From Candidatus Bathyarchaeota archaeon (GTDB taxonomy: Archaea > Thermoproteota > Bathyarchaeia > Bathyarchaeales > UBA233): a stretch of 13,564 nucleotides of DNA. This document shows, in pieces, positions 13,026-13,564 of this stretch. The stretch covers positions 1,767 to 15,330 of the forward strand of contig SMYP01000019.1 in the NCBI GenBank assembly GCA_007050895.1, read 5' to 3'. The position numbers and the translations under genes were made by a program. Numbering within the stretch: the first letter of the stretch is position 1; every line of letters starts with the position of its first letter. The notes beneath the pieces were generated by a model. It was given only the letters and a program-made list of their open reading frames with translations. It did no database searches and had not been told where the DNA came from.

Positions 13026-13462
13026 ACACTTTTAGAGTGCTACTCAAACATCTCCATCCATTATTAACCATCAAATGAGATATACATTTTTTACGGATTT
13101 CTCACTTTTAAACGCTGACTAGGTGTTCATCCAACCCATTCTTAATCGCTGGATAATAACCGGCACTTCGAAGCGGCAGTTACAAGAAGGCCTCAAAACT
13201 ATTTTTTTAACACGTATGATGTGTTTTTGGTTTAGGCAAAGGTCGGTCTTTAACTTTAAAATTGCACATTTTATAGTTCGATATTTTTCGTATGACAAAA
13301 GCAAAAACAAGCGATCAACTAATACTAAAGAAGCGTTCAAATTTGATTATCAAAATGCGGAGAATCCCCATAATACATCCAGTTTTCATTCTTTTTCATA
13401 TTTTGTTTTGCTAAAGCTGCCATTACCTCAGAATTTGGTGTTTTTTAGATTCTAAAACCATG

Positions 13463-13505
13463 TATTTATAAAATTCGTTAAGCTTCGATGTTTCAGGTGA
13501 AACAT
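13463..13505 (+). promoter_or_regulatory. TATA box followed by a perfect palindromic operator candidate
   Basis: ATTTATAAAATT (13464-13475) is a good archaeal TATA box on the plus strand. The palindrome ATGTTTCAGGTGAAACAT (13488-13505) has perfect 8-bp arms around GG and covers the predicted start point near 13495. A repressor bound there would block initiation. The controlled gene would lie beyond the window. Confidence 0.55.
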
Positions 13506-13564
13506 AGATTTACTATAAACTTGCCGTTAATTGAATAAACAATTTTAGTGAAATATTATCTTTG

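Larger units (their letters stand above)
12927..13564. other. Terminal 640-nt region without a convincing gene
   Basis: It holds the nuclease-gene promoter, repeat copy R5, and near the right end a TATA box followed by a palindrome. A 110-codon plus-strand frame (13123-13455, GTG start) is open but rich in Phe, Lys and Asn with few acidic residues and no ribosome binding site, so it is not called. Transcription toward a gene beyond the window is likely. Confidence 0.45.

Noticed and set aside
12892..13074. 60-codon minus-strand frame upstream of the nuclease-like gene
   Set aside because: It covers the TATA box and predicted start of that gene, has no ribosome binding site, and shows no protein-like pattern.
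13123..13455. 110-codon plus-strand frame with a GTG start
   Set aside because: Rich in Phe, Lys, Asn and Ser with few acidic residues, no ribosome binding site or well-placed TATA box, and overlapped by an equally open frame on the other strand. It looks like AT-rich non-coding DNA, although a decayed gene is not excluded.

Overview
This window is archaeal chromosomal DNA. The evidence is a membrane-anchored LonB-type protease, an Hjc-like Holliday junction resolvase, a Tsr3-type rRNA aminocarboxypropyltransferase, a stand-alone Lrp/AsnC ligand-binding (RAM) protein, archaeal TATA boxes at the expected distance from starts, and GGAGG/GGTGA-type ribosome binding sites. Moderate-to-low GC and the gene mix would fit an uncultivated Thermoproteota lineage such as Bathyarchaeia, but that placement is a guess. 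No rRNA, tRNA, CRISPR array, transposase or prophage gene was found.

Layout: 1-3893 is a minus-strand run, read right to left: RAM protein, bifunctional NAD(P)H-hydrate repair enzyme (nnr), tsr3 (17-nt overlap with nnr), a LysE-family exporter and a macrodomain ADP-ribose hydrolase. A divergent intergenic region at 3894-4038 leads to a plus-strand nicotinamidase with a TTG start. After an AT-rich gap (4765-5209) come two minus-strand genes, a YjbQ/UPF0047 protein and lon. The 944-nt lon-hjc gap (8204-9147) is the most unusual stretch. It holds a perfect 19-bp inverted repeat, a GC-rich hairpin, TATA boxes and a chain of protein-like minus-strand reading frames broken by stops. Then come plus-strand hjc and a two-gene ABC exporter (MacB/LolD-type ATPase plus FtsX-type permease). 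The permease converges, with overlapping stops, on a minus-strand helix-turn-helix/PD-(D/E)XK nuclease-like gene. The last 640 nt hold no convincing gene but carry a TATA box followed by a perfect 8+2+8 palindrome.

Functional threads: three products act on NAD or its breakdown products (Nnr repairs hydrated NAD(P)H, nicotinamidase salvages nicotinamide, the macrodomain protein acts on ADP-ribose adducts). The nnr and nicotinamidase promoters share a 12-nt identical sequence just upstream of their TATA boxes. A separate 23-nt motif beginning GTATAC recurs five times, always outside genes. It is the best candidate here for an undescribed dispersed element or regulatory site.
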